A DNA stretch of 64,000 nucleotides from Phytohabitans houttuyneae (GCF_011764425.1 NZ_BLPF01000002.1:1054997-1118996); one strand, 5' to 3'. Counted from the stretch's first letter, positions 33,621 to 43,491 are shown. The notes: generated by a model from the letters alone, not told the origin. Numbers and translations: made by a program.

Positions 33621-35922
33621 GTGACCGCCACCATCACCCCGACGCAGCTGCACGGAGGCCTGCGGGTCGAAGTGCACGGCGTGGTACAGGGCGTCGGATT
33701 CCGCCCGTTCGTCTACCGGACGGCGACAAACTGCGGCCTGCGCGGCGACGTCCGCAACGCGGGCGGCCACGTCACGATCAGGATCGCCGGTCCCAACCAC
33801 GCCGTCGCCGCCTTCCTCGACCGCCTGGTGCGTGACGCCCCAGCCCAGGCCAGGATCGACCGCGTCGACACCGCCTTCCTGGACGGCTGGAGCACCGGCG
33901 TCGGCTTCCACGTCCTGGACAGCGTGGCGGTCGGCGGCGGGGGCCGCGACCTGCCACCGGACCTGGCCACCTGCGCGGCGTGCCTCATCGAGCTGTTCGA
34001 CCCCGCCGACCGCCGCTACCGATACCCGTTCATCAACTGCACCGACTGCGGTCCGCGCGCCACTATCGTCACCGATCTGCCCTACGATCGCGTCCGCACC
34101 ACGATGTCCGGCTTTGCGATGTGCACCGACTGCGCCGCTGAGTACCACGACCCGACCGACCGCCGGTTCCACGCCGAGCCGATCGCCTGCCCCACCTGCG
34201 GCCCGCAGCTGTCGTGGCGGGGCGGCGCCGTGGGTGAGGCCGCCCTCGCCGCGGCGGTCGAGACCGTCGCCGGCGGCGGACTCGTGGCGGTCAAGGGCAT
34301 CGGTGGCTACCAACTCGTGTGCGACGCGACCGACAGGGCGGCGGTGGCACGCATGCGCGCTGCCAAGCAGCGCCCGACCAAGCCTCTGGCCGTCATGGCG
34401 CCGGATCTGGACGCGGCCGGTCGGCTGGCCCACCTCGACAGGGCGCAACGCGCGCTGCTGATCAGCACTGCCCGCCCGATCGTCCTGGCCGCCCGGCGCA
34501 CCGACGCTCGCCTCGATGCCGGTGTGGCTGCCGGGCTGCCCGAGGTGGGAGTCTTTCTGCCCTACAGCCCGCTGCATCACCTCCTGCTGCATCGGCTGGC
34601 CCGTCCGCTCGTGGTAACCAGCGCCAACCGTGCCGGCGAGCCGATGGCCATCGACTCGGGGAGCGTGCTACAAACGCTCGGCTCGTTGGTCGACGGCGTG
34701 CTCGACCATGACCGGCCGATCCACTCGCGGTACGACGACTCCGTCGCCAGCGTGGTCGCAGGCGCGCCGAGAGTGGTGCGCCGGGCCCGCGGATATGCAC
34801 CCGAGGCACTCGCGCTGCCAGTGGCCCCACCGGAACCACTGTTGGCGGTCGGTGCGCAGCTCAAGCAGACGGCCGCGCTGGCGACCGGCGGGCAGGCGGT
34901 GCTCGGCCCGCACACCGGTGACCTGGAAGACGCCCAGTGCCTGGCCGCGTTCGAGCGGACCGTCGCCACGCTGGCCCGGCTGCGCGACGCCGACCCGCGA
35001 TTCGTCGCGCATGACCTCCACCCCGGGTACCTGTCCAGCCAGTACGCGGTCGCCCACTTCCCGGCTGGCCGGCGGCTGGCCGTCCAGCACCACCACGCAC
35101 ATGTGGCCGCTGTCGCCGCGGAGCACAGCCTGCCCGAGCCCTTCATCGGCGTCGCGTACGACGGTCTCGGGCTCGGCGACGACGGCACGCTCTGGGGTGG
35201 CGAGGTGCTACTTGCCGGCTACACCGGCTACCGGCGGATGGGCCGCTTCGCGCTTGCGCCGCTGCCCGGCGGTGCGGCCGCGGTCCGCCGGCCCGCCCGG
35301 ATGGCGCTGGGCTACATCTTCGGCGCCGAGGAGTTCGGCGGGCCGGTGCCCCCTCGCTCGCCGGCGATCTGCTCACCCGGCTGGACCCGCGCGAAGTGCG
35401 CGTCGTACGGCGGATGATCGAACGGCGCCTCAACACGCCGCTCGCATCGAGCGCGGGCCGGCTATTCGACGCCGTTGCCAGCCTGCTCGGCGTCGCCGAC
35501 GACAGCGGGTACGAAGGTGAGGCCGCGATCCGGCTCGAGGCCGCGGCCGCACCCTTCCCCACCGCGGCGGCGTTGCGGTGGCGTCTTGTCAGGCGAGGGG
35601 GCTGTGGGTGTACGACCCGGCGCCCACCCTTCGCGAGGCGCTGGAGCGTGTCGCCGTCGAGCCGGTCGGGCTCGTCGCGGCCCGCTTCCACACGACCGTC
35701 GCGGAGGTGACCGTCGCCCTGGTCTCTCGAGTGGGGGGTCCGAGTAGGACGGTGTGCCTGGGTGGCGGGGTTTGGCAGAACAGCCGGCTCGCCACGCAGA
35801 CCACGGCGGCCCTGCAAACCGCCGGGTTTCACGCCTACCTCGGTGCGCGGGTACCCGTGAACGACGGCGGCATCAGCTACGGGCAGGCGGTCGTCGCGGC
35901 CGCCCAGCTGGCCAGGAGGTGA
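33621..35922 (+). CDS. hypF: Carbamoyltransferase HypF, two apparent frameshifts
   Basis: 767 residues after restoring two single bases. Order: acylphosphatase domain ([14 protein letters not shown], about 16-30), zinc fingers ([32 protein letters not shown]), a YrdC domain (about 200-380; [15 protein letters not shown]) and a Kae1-like carbamoyltransferase domain with [12 protein letters not shown]. It makes the thiocarbamate for the CN ligands of the [NiFe] site with HypE. The first break is in the C run 35349-35353; the second falls between about 35552 and 35585, after which [12 protein letters not shown] and CLGGGVWQN continue in a third frame. GTG 33621 follows AGGGGGAG. Confidence 0.9.
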
Positions 35923-35927
35923 GTGCG

Positions 35928-36200
35928 ATGTGCCTGGGTATCCCCGGCAGGATCGTCGAGGTGCGGGCTTCGGCGGACCGGCCGGACCTGCGTACCGGCA
36001 TCGTCGACTTCGAAGGGCTCCGCCGTCCCGTCTGCCTGGTCTACACACCGGAGGCGCAGATCGGCGACTACGTCATCGTCCACGTCGGCTTCGCGATCAG
36101 CCGAGTCGACGAGGCGGAGGCGGCTCGCACACTCGCCGTCATCCGCGCGATACCGGACGCGCTCGCACGCGAGCTGGGGACGACGTTGGAGCGCACATGA
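35928..36200 (+). CDS. hypC: Hydrogenase maturation chaperone HypC
   Basis: 90 residues. The N-terminal [12 protein letters not shown] with essential Cys2 is diagnostic. HypC carries the Fe(CN)2CO group with HypD and delivers it to the large subunit. It starts 5 bp after the hypF stop (GGAGGTGAGTGCG as binding site) and overlaps hypD by ATGA. Confidence 0.95.
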   Translation: MCLGIPGRIVEVRASADRPDLRTGIVDFEGLRRPVCLVYTPEAQIGDYVIVHVGFAISRVDEAEAARTLAVIRAIPDALARELGTTLERT

Positions 36201-37303
36201 AGTACCTCGACGAGTACCGCGACCCGGTGCTGGCCCGCCGCCTCCTCGAGGAGCTGCGCAAGCTGGCCACCAAGCCGTGGACCATCATGGAGGTCTGCGG
36301 CGGGCAGACCCATACGATTGTGCGGCAAGGCATCGACGAGCTGCTCCCGGCCGGCATCCGGATGATCCACGGACCGGGCTGCCCGGTGTGCGTGACCCCG
36401 CTGGCCATGGTGGACAAGGCAGTGGCGATCGCGGCACGGCCGGAGGTGACCTTCACCAGCTATGGGGACATGCTCCGGGTACCCGGGTCAACCGGCGACC
36501 TCGTGGGCGTCAAGGCCCGCGGCGGCGACGTGCGGGTGGTGTACTCGCCGCTGGACGCCGTCCGCATCGCCGAGGCACACCCCGACCGGCAGGTGGTCTT
36601 CTTCGCGGTCGGATTCGAGACGACCGCCCCGGCGAACGCCATGGCGGTGCTGCACGCCGCGGCTCGCGGGCTGGCCAACTTCACCGTCCTGGTCAGCCAT
36701 GTGCTGGTGCCGCCGGCGATCACCGCCATCCTTGACGCACCGGACAACGAGGTGCGCGGCTTCCTGGCCGCCGGACACGTGTGTGCGGTGATGGGCTACA
36801 CCCAGTACGAGCCGATCGCCGCCCGCTATCGCGTGCCGATCGTGGTCACTGGATTCGAGCCGCTGGACCTGATCGAGGGCATCCTGATGACCGTGCGGCA
36901 GCTGGAGGAAGGGCGCGCCGAGGTGGAGAACCAGTACGCCCGCGCGGTCCACCGCGCCGGCAACACCGCCGCCCAGGACGCGATCCGGGAGGTCTTCACG
37001 GTGACCGCGCGCTCGTGGCGCGGGGTCGGCGAGATTCCCGCCAGCGGCCTGGCGTTGGCTCCCCGGTACGCCGCCTACGACGCCGAGCACCGCTTCGCCG
37101 TCGAGAGCCTGAACACCACCGAGCACCCGGCATGCATCGCCGGTGACATCCTGCGCGGCACCCGCCTGCCGACCGACTGCGCGGCGTACGGCACGGCGTG
37201 CACACCCCGCACGCCGCTGGGCGCACCGATGGTGTCCGCGGAAGGCACCTGCGCCGCGTTCCACGGTGCAGGTCGCCAGCGATCCACAGTGGGGAGTCGA
37301 TGA
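36197..37303 (+). CDS. hypD: Hydrogenase formation protein HypD
   Basis: 368 residues. Signature blocks [20 protein letters not shown] and [16 protein letters not shown] supply the Fe-binding and thiol-redox cysteines; GYTQYEP and the C-terminal Cys cluster ([25 protein letters not shown]) hold the [4Fe-4S] cluster. It is the scaffold on which Fe(CN)2CO is assembled. ATGA overlaps at both ends. Confidence 0.95.
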   Translation: MKYLDEYRDPVLARRLLEELRKLATKPWTIMEVCGGQTHTIVRQGIDELLPAGIRMIHGPGCPVCVTPLAMVDKAVAIAARPEVTFTSYGDMLRVPGSTGDLVGVKARGGDVRVVYSPLDAVRIAEAHPDRQVVFFAVGFETTAPANAMAVLHAAARGLANFTVLVSHVLVPPAITAILDAPDNEVRGFLAAGHVCAVMGYTQYEPIAARYRVPIVVTGFEPLDLIEGILMTVRQLEEGRAEVENQYARAVHRAGNTAAQDAIREVFTVTARSWRGVGEIPASGLALAPRYAAYDAEHRFAVESLNTTEHPACIAGDILRGTRLPTDCAAYGTACTPRTPLGAPMVSAEGTCAAFHGAGRQRSTVGSR

Positions 37304-38337
37304 TGAACCCGACCTGCCCGATGCCACGTGCGGAGACCGAGCGGGTGCTGCTCGGCCACGGCTCCGGCGGGCAGCTGATGGCCGAGCTGCTCGGCAAGGT
37401 CATCACCCCTGACCTGCTCGGACCCGGCGTGGCGGAGGACGCCGCCCTGGTGCCATTCAACGGCGGCCAGGCCGTGCTGTCCACGGACTCGTTCGTCGTC
37501 ACGCCGCGGTTCTTCCCCGGTGGTGACATCGGCTCGCTGGCCGTGCACGGCACCGTCAACGACCTGGCCATGCGGGGCGCAGCACCGGTCGCGCTGTGCC
37601 TGGCCTACGTACTGGAGGAAGGCCTGCCAATCGACGACCTGGCCCGGATCACCGCCTCGGTCGCCGCGGCCGCCCGCTCGGCCGGCGTCCCGGTCGTCAC
37701 CGGCGACACCAAGGTCGTCGGCCGCGGCGCCGCTGACGGCATCTACGTCACCACTACCGGACTCGGCGCGCTCCTGCCCGGCGCCCACGTCTCGGCCGCC
37801 CATGGCCGAGCGGGCGACGTCGTGCTGCTGTCCGGACCGATCGGCTGCCACGGCACCGCGATCCTCGCCGCGCGGGAGGACCTCGGCTTCGAATCCGAGA
37901 TCTCCTCCGACAGCCAGGCCCTGCACCGGTTGGTAGCCCGCATGATCGCCGCAGCCGGCCCGGACGTGCACACCCTGCGCGACCCCACCCGCGGCGGGCT
38001 GGCCAGCGCCCTCAACGAGATCGCGGATGCCGCCGCGGTGGGCATCGAGATCGAGGAGGCGCTGCTGCCCGTTCCGGCACCGGTCAGTGCCGCCTGCGAG
38101 CTGCTCGGCCTGGACCCGCTTCACGTCGCCAACGAAGGGTGTCTGGTGGCGCTGGTCTCGCCGCGGGCCGCGGACGCCGTCCTGGCGGCGATGCGCGACG
38201 GCCCGGAAGCCACCGCTGCCCGGGCCATCGGCACGGTCACCGCCGGACCGGCGGGCCGGGTCACCGCCCACACCCTGGTCGGGTCGACCCGGGTGGTCGA
38301 CATGCTGGTCGGCGAGCAGCTACCGCGCATCTGCTGA
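37300..38337 (+). CDS. hypE: Hydrogenase maturation protein HypE
   Basis: 345 residues. AIR-synthase-like fold; [15 protein letters not shown] at the N-terminus and the essential C-terminal PRIC, whose Cys is carbamoylated by HypF and dehydrated to thiocyanate. ATG 37300 overlaps the hypD stop (a second ATG follows at once). It is the last gene of hypFCDE. Neither hypA nor hypB (nickel insertion) is in this window. Confidence 0.95.
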   Translation: MMNPTCPMPRAETERVLLGHGSGGQLMAELLGKVITPDLLGPGVAEDAALVPFNGGQAVLSTDSFVVTPRFFPGGDIGSLAVHGTVNDLAMRGAAPVALCLAYVLEEGLPIDDLARITASVAAAARSAGVPVVTGDTKVVGRGAADGIYVTTTGLGALLPGAHVSAAHGRAGDVVLLSGPIGCHGTAILAAREDLGFESEISSDSQALHRLVARMIAAAGPDVHTLRDPTRGGLASALNEIADAAAVGIEIEEALLPVPAPVSAACELLGLDPLHVANEGCLVALVSPRAADAVLAAMRDGPEATAARAIGTVTAGPAGRVTAHTLVGSTRVVDMLVGEQLPRIC

Positions 38338-38340
38338 GCA

Positions 38341-38357
38341 GAGCGGCCCGGCCGCTC
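38341..38357. terminator. Short hairpin between convergent genes
   Basis: GAGCGGC-CCG-GCCGCTC, 7-bp stem with a 3-base loop in the 29-bp gap between hypE and the convergent Acg-like gene. Confidence 0.5.
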
Positions 38358-38366
38358 CGGCTGCGT

Positions 38367-39353
38367 TCAGGCCGTGACCACCTCGATGGTCTGCGCGACC
38401 GGCAGGCGCGGCGTGTGCGGCGGACCGGCGGCGTCGGGGTCAGCGACACCCAGACGCAGGACCAGGTACGGATAGCCGACGTCGCTGATCACGCGACGCA
38501 ATGTCTGCCTCGTGCCGGGCAGCTCGATGACGGAGCTGAACGGCAGCACGCTCACGCCGAGCTCGGTCGCGACAAGCCAACCAGCCGACAGGGCCTGTCC
38601 GGCGCTGAGCCAGTCGGCTGGTTCGTCGCCCGGCCCGTAGAGCACCGCGTACGTGGCCGCCTTGTCGTGACCGGGGCCGACTGTGAGCGTTCCGGCGCGG
38701 ACGAAGTCGCGGCCCGGCACCGTCGTCTCCGGCGCGTGGCTGGGGATCACCGCGTCCGGGACGCCGGCGCCGTCCGCTCGGTCACCGCCGATCCAGTACG
38801 CCAGCTCGGTGCGCTGGTCCTCGTCGTTTGTCTCCACCTTGTCGGCGTGCGAGGCGGCCGCGGCCAGGTCAAGGGTCTGGTCGCGGGTGAGCAGGTGCAG
38901 GTGCAGACCCTTGGCCCGTACCGCGCGCTCGATCACGCCGATCGCCTCCTCGCTGGCAGGCGTGCCGCTGACTGGTCGGCGGTCGGTGTGGCGCACGCGG
39001 ACGGCCTGAAACAAGCGCATGGCCTCGGGAGTCACCCCGGTACGGTCAGCGAGGGTGATATGGGCGAGGTGGTTTCGGTCAGCGGCGTCGGGCAGCTTGC
39101 GCACGGCGGTCGACCAGCCCTCGGCGGACAGTGCGACCTCCGCGTGGTCCAGTGCCGTGCCACAGCTGATGGTCAGCAGCCGTCCCTCCGGGTCGGCCAC
39201 GTGCAACTGGCGGTCGCGTACGGCGTAAAGATCGAGCGCCTCGTCCGTGACCCGCCAGCGCCACGGCTGGGTGTTGTGCACGGACGGTGCGTACCCGGCG
39301 GCCGCGGCGGCCTCGGCCAGTACCGCCGCAGCCGGCCGATCGGCGTGGCTCAT
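38367..39353 (-). CDS. Acg-family nitroreductase-like protein
   Basis: 328 residues. Motif APSVHNTQPWRWRV near residue 22 and WLSAGQALSAGWLVATELGVSVLP in the C-terminal half. Its ATG overlaps the stop of the P-type ATPase (ATGA), so the two are co-translated. It is the last gene of the run beginning with DUF1918 at 43216. Confidence 0.88.
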   Translation of the reverse strand: MSHADRPAAAVLAEAAAAAGYAPSVHNTQPWRWRVTDEALDLYAVRDRQLHVADPEGRLLTISCGTALDHAEVALSAEGWSTAVRKLPDAADRNHLAHITLADRTGVTPEAMRLFQAVRVRHTDRRPVSGTPASEEAIGVIERAVRAKGLHLHLLTRDQTLDLAAAASHADKVETNDEDQRTELAYWIGGDRADGAGVPDAVIPSHAPETTVPGRDFVRAGTLTVGPGHDKAATYAVLYGPGDEPADWLSAGQALSAGWLVATELGVSVLPFSSVIELPGTRQTLRRVISDVGYPYLVLRLGVADPDAAGPPHTPRLPVAQTIEVVTA

Positions 39354-41944
39354 TCGATCACCCCTCCCGCCGGACCCATCCTAGTCGCCGAGCCGGTCGC
39401 CGGGATCGAGTTGCGCGGTCCCGAGGCCCGCTCCGCGAGCCAGACGGCGAGACCCGGCAGGGTCGCGACAGCGGCGCACGCTGCAAGATCGTTGGCAGAC
39501 AGGTACTCGGTTCCGAGCAGGTCGCGCAGCGGTGGCACCAGTACGCCAGCCAGCTGCATGAGCGCCGAGACCGCCACGGCGGCGGTGAGCGCGTGGTTGC
39601 GGCCGCCACCGGCACGGCGCGGCGCGCGTACGGCCAGGGCGATGCCGAGCTGCCCCAGGCCGAGGACGACGAAGGCGACCGACTGCCACGGCAGGTCCAG
39701 CGCGCTCGCGCCGACGGCGGCGGCCAGCACGACGGCGGCCAGCAGCGAGCCGGCGAGCAGTACGCTGCGCAGCAGGCCGGCGCCCAGGACGGATTCCTGC
39801 GGCGAGCGGGGAGGGCGGCGCATGGTGCCCGGTTCGGCCGGTTCGGCGCCGAGTGCAACGCCCGGCAGGCCGTGGGTGAGAAGGTTGATCCAGAGGATCT
39901 GGGCAGGCAGCAGCGGTACGGCGAGGCCCAGGAACGGGCCGGCGAGCATGACGAGGATCTCGGCGGTGCCGCCGGCCAGTGCATACCGCAGGAATCGGCG
40001 GATGTTGTCGTAGATGCGGCGGCCCTCGGCGACGGCGGCGCCGACGGTGGCGAGGTTGTCGTCGACGAGGACGAGGTCGGCGGCCTGCCTCGCGACCTCG
40101 GTGCCGCCGCCCATGGCGACGCCGATGTCGGCGCGGCGCAGGGCCGGTGCGTCGTTGACGCCGTCGCCGGTCATCGCGACCACGTGGCCCCGCTCCTGCA
40201 AGGCGGCGATGATGTCGAGCTTCTGCTCCGGTTGGATGCGGGCGAAGACCCGCCGGTCACCCACGCCGTACGCGGTGACGCCACCCTCGTCGCCGCGCAC
40301 GACGCCGTCGCCGCCACGCCAGATGCCCAGCTGGCTGCCGATCGCGGCCGCGGTCGCCGGGTGGTCGCCGGTGATCAGCACGAGGTGGATTCCGGCGTCG
40401 TCAAAGGCGGTCGCGATGCCCGGTGCTTGTGCGCGCAGCGGGTCGCCGACCGCGACCAGCCCAGCCGGGCGCAGGTCGTTCACGGTCCGAAGATCCGGCG
40501 CAGCGTCCGACTCGGCGGTGGCGACCGCGAGCACTCGAAGCCCGGCGGCGGCCATGCGGTAGGCGTTGGACAGCATGCCGCTCGGCGTCCGTTCCACCAG
40601 TGGGGCGGCCAGCACCGACTCCGGGGCACCCTTGCACACCAGCAGGTATCCGCCGTCGGGGCGGCGGTGCACGGTGGTCATGCGGCGGGTGTCCTGGTCG
40701 AACGGCACCTCGGCCACCCGGGTCCAGGCGGCGCGTTCGGCCTCCGGGTCCAGGCCGCACCGGCCTGCGAAGGCGACCAGCGCCGCCTCCATCGGGTCAC
40801 CGACTGCTGTCCACTGTGGATTTTCGCCGTCCGGTGGGGTGAGCGTCGCGTCGTTGCACAGCAGGACGGCCCGGGCGAGGTCCCGCAGGGCCGGTGGCGC
40901 CGCAACCGGGTGGTCCGCCGCGTCGAACAGCTCACCGGCTGGGCTGTATCCGCTGCCGCGTACCCGGTAGGTGACACCGTGTGCCGCGACCGCCTGCTGC
41001 ACCGCCATCCGGCCCTCGGTCAGCGTGCCGGTCTTGTCCGACGCGACGACGGTGACCGAGCCGAGCGTCTCCACCGCGTGCAGCCGGCGCGGGATAGCCC
41101 GGGCGCCGGCCATGCGGCGCGCGCCGAGGGCCAGAGCGAGGGTCACCACGGCCGGTAGCGACTCCGGCACCGCGGCCACCACGAGGCTCACCGCGGTGAT
41201 CGCCATGTCGATGGCAGCCCGCCCACTGGCCACGCCGATGGCGAAGACGACGGCGGACAACACGAGCGCGGTTATGCCCAACGTCCGGCTGAGACCGGCG
41301 AGCCGGCGCTGCAACGGGGTCGGGCCAGGCCGGGTCGTGGCGACAAGCTGCGCGATCCGCCCCAGAGCGCTGGCGGGCCCGGTCCGTACCACCGTGCCGG
41401 CCGCCCGGCCAGTCACCACGACGGTGCCCGCGTACACGTCGGCGCCTGCCTCTTGCGCGACCGGTACGGACTCGCCGGTGAGCGCGGCCTCGTCCACCTG
41501 GAAGCGGTGCGCCTCACGCAGTCGCAGGTCTGCCGGCACGACATCGCCCGGTTCCAGGTGCACCAGGTCGTCCCGAACCACGTCCGCCGCTGGGATCACC
41601 AGGTGACGGCCGTCGCGCACGACGCGCGCGGTCGGTGCGGTCATCCGGTCCAGGGCGGTGACCGCGGCGTCGGCGCGGACCTCTTGTGACACACCGATCA
41701 CGGTGTTCACGACAACAACGAGCAAGATGACGGCCGTGTCCGGATAGTCGCCGAGCACCGAGGTCACGGCGGCGGCTGCGATGAGCAGGACGACCAGCGG
41801 GTCGGTGAGCTGATGCGCGATCCGGGTGACGAGATGCCTGCGCGGCGGCGGCGCGACAGTGTTCGGCCCGTCGGCCCGCAGCCGGCTGGCGGCATCCCGC
41901 CCGGTGAGCCCGGAAACGTTCGCCGATGCCGTGGTCGCCACCAT
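39350..41944 (-). CDS. Cation-transporting P-type ATPase (CtpF-like, P2 class)
   Basis: 864 residues. Phosphorylation motif SDKTGTLTEG, actuator TGES, nucleotide-domain KGAPE, hinge TGDGVNDAPAL and the P2-type helix-4 motif VPESLPAV (PEGLP-like). The N-terminal cation ATPase domain starts GLTGRDAASRL. About ten membrane helices; it likely exports or takes up Ca2+ or another divalent cation. The DosR-regulated CtpF (Rv1997) is the best described relative. The start at 41944 follows GGAGGCTGGAGGC. A best-class box sits 58 bp upstream, inside the 3' end of the preceding nitroreductase gene. Confidence 0.92.
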   Translation of the reverse strand: MVATTASANVSGLTGRDAASRLRADGPNTVAPPPRRHLVTRIAHQLTDPLVVLLIAAAAVTSVLGDYPDTAVILLVVVVNTVIGVSQEVRADAAVTALDRMTAPTARVVRDGRHLVIPAADVVRDDLVHLEPGDVVPADLRLREAHRFQVDEAALTGESVPVAQEAGADVYAGTVVVTGRAAGTVVRTGPASALGRIAQLVATTRPGPTPLQRRLAGLSRTLGITALVLSAVVFAIGVASGRAAIDMAITAVSLVVAAVPESLPAVVTLALALGARRMAGARAIPRRLHAVETLGSVTVVASDKTGTLTEGRMAVQQAVAAHGVTYRVRGSGYSPAGELFDAADHPVAAPPALRDLARAVLLCNDATLTPPDGENPQWTAVGDPMEAALVAFAGRCGLDPEAERAAWTRVAEVPFDQDTRRMTTVHRRPDGGYLLVCKGAPESVLAAPLVERTPSGMLSNAYRMAAAGLRVLAVATAESDAAPDLRTVNDLRPAGLVAVGDPLRAQAPGIATAFDDAGIHLVLITGDHPATAAAIGSQLGIWRGGDGVVRGDEGGVTAYGVGDRRVFARIQPEQKLDIIAALQERGHVVAMTGDGVNDAPALRRADIGVAMGGGTEVARQAADLVLVDDNLATVGAAVAEGRRIYDNIRRFLRYALAGGTAEILVMLAGPFLGLAVPLLPAQILWINLLTHGLPGVALGAEPAEPGTMRRPPRSPQESVLGAGLLRSVLLAGSLLAAVVLAAAVGASALDLPWQSVAFVVLGLGQLGIALAVRAPRRAGGGRNHALTAAVAVSALMQLAGVLVPPLRDLLGTEYLSANDLAACAAVATLPGLAVWLAERASGPRNSIPATGSATRMGPAGGVIE

Positions 41945-41994
41945 GCCTCCAGCCTCCTGGCGGCGCCGCCGCGGGGGCAGGGCCGGCGTCCCGG

Positions 41995-43005
41995 TCAATC
42001 CGGGACCTTGGTCCCGCCGGCGGTGACCAGCACCTCCTCGAGCGGACGCCGGGCAGAGGCCGCGCTGAACGGCCCGTAGCCGAACCGCAGCACCGCTTGG
42101 GCGGCGTAGCCGTCAGAGGCGTCCTGCAAAAGCGCCCGCAGGTGAGGCACCTCCACCGGTTGGGTCATGATCGTCGAGGCCAGGCCGCGCACGGTCGCGG
42201 TCAGCAGTACCCGCTGCAGCGCCTGGCCACCACGCAGCCATTCGTCCGGTGTGTCGCCGCGGGTGTAGAGGACGGCGATCGTCGGTGCCCGCTCGAACGG
42301 AACGGGCTTGCGGCGGCGCGCCGGGCGAACCACGCTGAAGTCTCGGATCGGCACGACCTCCAACGCGTCCCAGGGGCCGAACGCCTCCGGTGGCACGCCG
42401 TCGCGGCGCTCCACTCCCGGACGGGTCCATTCGCTCAGCTCACGCCAGTACGCCGGGTCGTGACGGCGCCGTTGCTCGGCAATCCGCACCACATCGAGGA
42501 CCGCGTCGCGGGCCGCCGGGTCGGTGATGACCAGCCGGGCGCGTTCGGTGTCGGCGGCGACGGTCAGGTCGGTCAGCGCCTCTTCGGGCACCGGGATGTC
42601 GGTGAACGGCTGCCGGTTGGTGTGCCGGCGGGGGATCGCGTCGGCCAGCATGATCGCGGTGGCCGGCGGCCGGGTCGCCGGTCCGACGGTGACCCGCGCG
42701 ACCAGGTCAGGCTCGGACGGCTCCGGCAGCAGGCGCAGCACCGGCACGCGGCCACGCGCCAGCATCGCCGCCCGCAGGTTGAACACCGCCGCGCCCAGGC
42801 TGATGTACAGCTCACGACCGTTCGGGTCGAGCACGTCGAGTCGGCGGCCGCGATCGGCGAAAACCTCGATCGTGCCGCCGCACACCCGGAACCGCCACGG
42901 CTGGGTGTTGTGCACCGACGGCGCGGCGACGGCGTCCTCGAGGCACGCACGCAAGGCGCCCGACGGCACGCCGTCCGCATCGGCCGTCCAGTTGCCGCCG
43001 ATCAT
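41995..43005 (-). CDS. Acg-family nitroreductase-like protein
   Basis: 336 residues with APSVHNTQPWRFRV near residue 28 and WLRGGQALQRVLLTATVRGLASTIM in the C-terminal part. It is most similar in style to the 10946-11920 gene (both share the IEVxADR, LRLLPEP and RRHTNRxPF blocks), indicating duplication. The last codons (TAGGTKVPD) are the read-through of the box for the next gene. Start at 43005, probably coupled to DUF1918. Confidence 0.88.
   Translation of the reverse strand: MIGGNWTADADGVPSGALRACLEDAVAAPSVHNTQPWRFRVCGGTIEVFADRGRRLDVLDPNGRELYISLGAAVFNLRAAMLARGRVPVLRLLPEPSEPDLVARVTVGPATRPPATAIMLADAIPRRHTNRQPFTDIPVPEEALTDLTVAADTERARLVITDPAARDAVLDVVRIAEQRRRHDPAYWRELSEWTRPGVERRDGVPPEAFGPWDALEVVPIRDFSVVRPARRRKPVPFERAPTIAVLYTRGDTPDEWLRGGQALQRVLLTATVRGLASTIMTQPVEVPHLRALLQDASDGYAAQAVLRFGYGPFSAASARRPLEEVLVTAGGTKVPD
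42002..42015. promoter_or_regulatory. DosR-box-like operator inside a coding 3' end
   Basis: GGGACCTTGGTCCC, 58 bp before the P-type ATPase start (41944). It overlaps the final codons of the Acg-like gene 41995-43005. Confidence 0.7.
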
Positions 43006-43216
43006 CGCCCTTCACCCCTCCCGCGGTCGATCGCGCCGGCTCCACGCGCGCGTCGGCGCCCGGGAAGACCAGTGACTCGATGCCGCTGTCCAGCCACCTG
43101 ACGACATAGGGCGGGTCACCGGCGTTGTTGCGCACCGCGGTGACGACACCGACCCGATTCGGGTCACCGACGTGCGTGCCCTGCAGAACGAGGCGGTCGC
43201 CGACGTTGGCCTTCAT
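43002..43216 (-). CDS. DUF1918 small protein, probable frameshift at the 3' end
   Basis: About 71 residues after correction. The family pattern is clear (VGDRLVLQGTHVGDPNRVGVV; PPYVVRWLDSG; VFPGADARVEP): an SH3-like barrel of unknown function common in actinobacteria. Taken literally the frame reads on through the whole nitroreductase start. One extra base in the C run 43014-43017 gives a stop overlapping the nitroreductase start (ATGA). The start at 43216 has GGAGGGCACC; box at 43314-43327. Confidence 0.8.
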
Positions 43217-43313
43217 GGTGCCCTCCGATGAACATCGCCCCCGGTGGGAGCCTCTGCCCTGACCCTGCCGGCAGGCGGTGCCGCCGCTCCAGGGGCTTCC
43301 TGCCATGCGATTC

Positions 43314-43327
43314 GGGACCTTCGGCTC
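43314..43327. promoter_or_regulatory. DosR-box-like operator
   Basis: GGGACCTTCGGCTC, 98 bp before DUF1918 (43216). The right half is imperfect. It lies within the tail of a decayed kinase fragment. Confidence 0.45.
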
Positions 43328-43329
43328 CG

Positions 43330-43491
43330 CGTGGCCGCTCCCTCGCGGCGAGCGGGAGCCCGATCGTGAACACCGCGCCGCAACCGGCGTCGACTCGACC
43401 GCGACAGTGCCGCCGTGCGCAGCTCCAGGCAACGGCGCAGCAGCTCGCGGATCTCGAGGTCGTCCTCGAGGACCAGCACAGTACCGCTCAT
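43330..43491 (-). pseudogene. Scar joining a response-regulator N-terminus to a histidine-kinase C-terminus
   Basis: From 43491 the frame opens MSGTVLVLEDDLEIRELLRR, a receiver-domain start with the acidic pair. After about 24 residues the homology changes in another frame to the end of a kinase ATPase domain (AHGGTVAVESTP, then, with one more G, GCGAVFTIGLPLAARE). This is what an internal deletion between an adjacent regulator and kinase gene would leave. Receiver Asp, output domain, H box and most of the ATPase domain are gone. It cannot be functional. Confidence 0.6.

Noticed and set aside
33411-34592. 394-codon N-terminal extension of cydA
   Set aside because: It is antisense to hypF; cydA homology begins at the GTG at 33410, which has its own binding site.
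41979-41993. GGGCCGGCGTCCC as a second box before the P-type ATPase
   Set aside because: 13 bp, wrong spacing between half-sites; the 42002 site is far better.
42812-43002. DUF1918 read through as a 206-residue protein
   Set aside because: Everything after residue ~70 is an Arg-rich alternative frame of the nitroreductase; a one-base loss explains it better.
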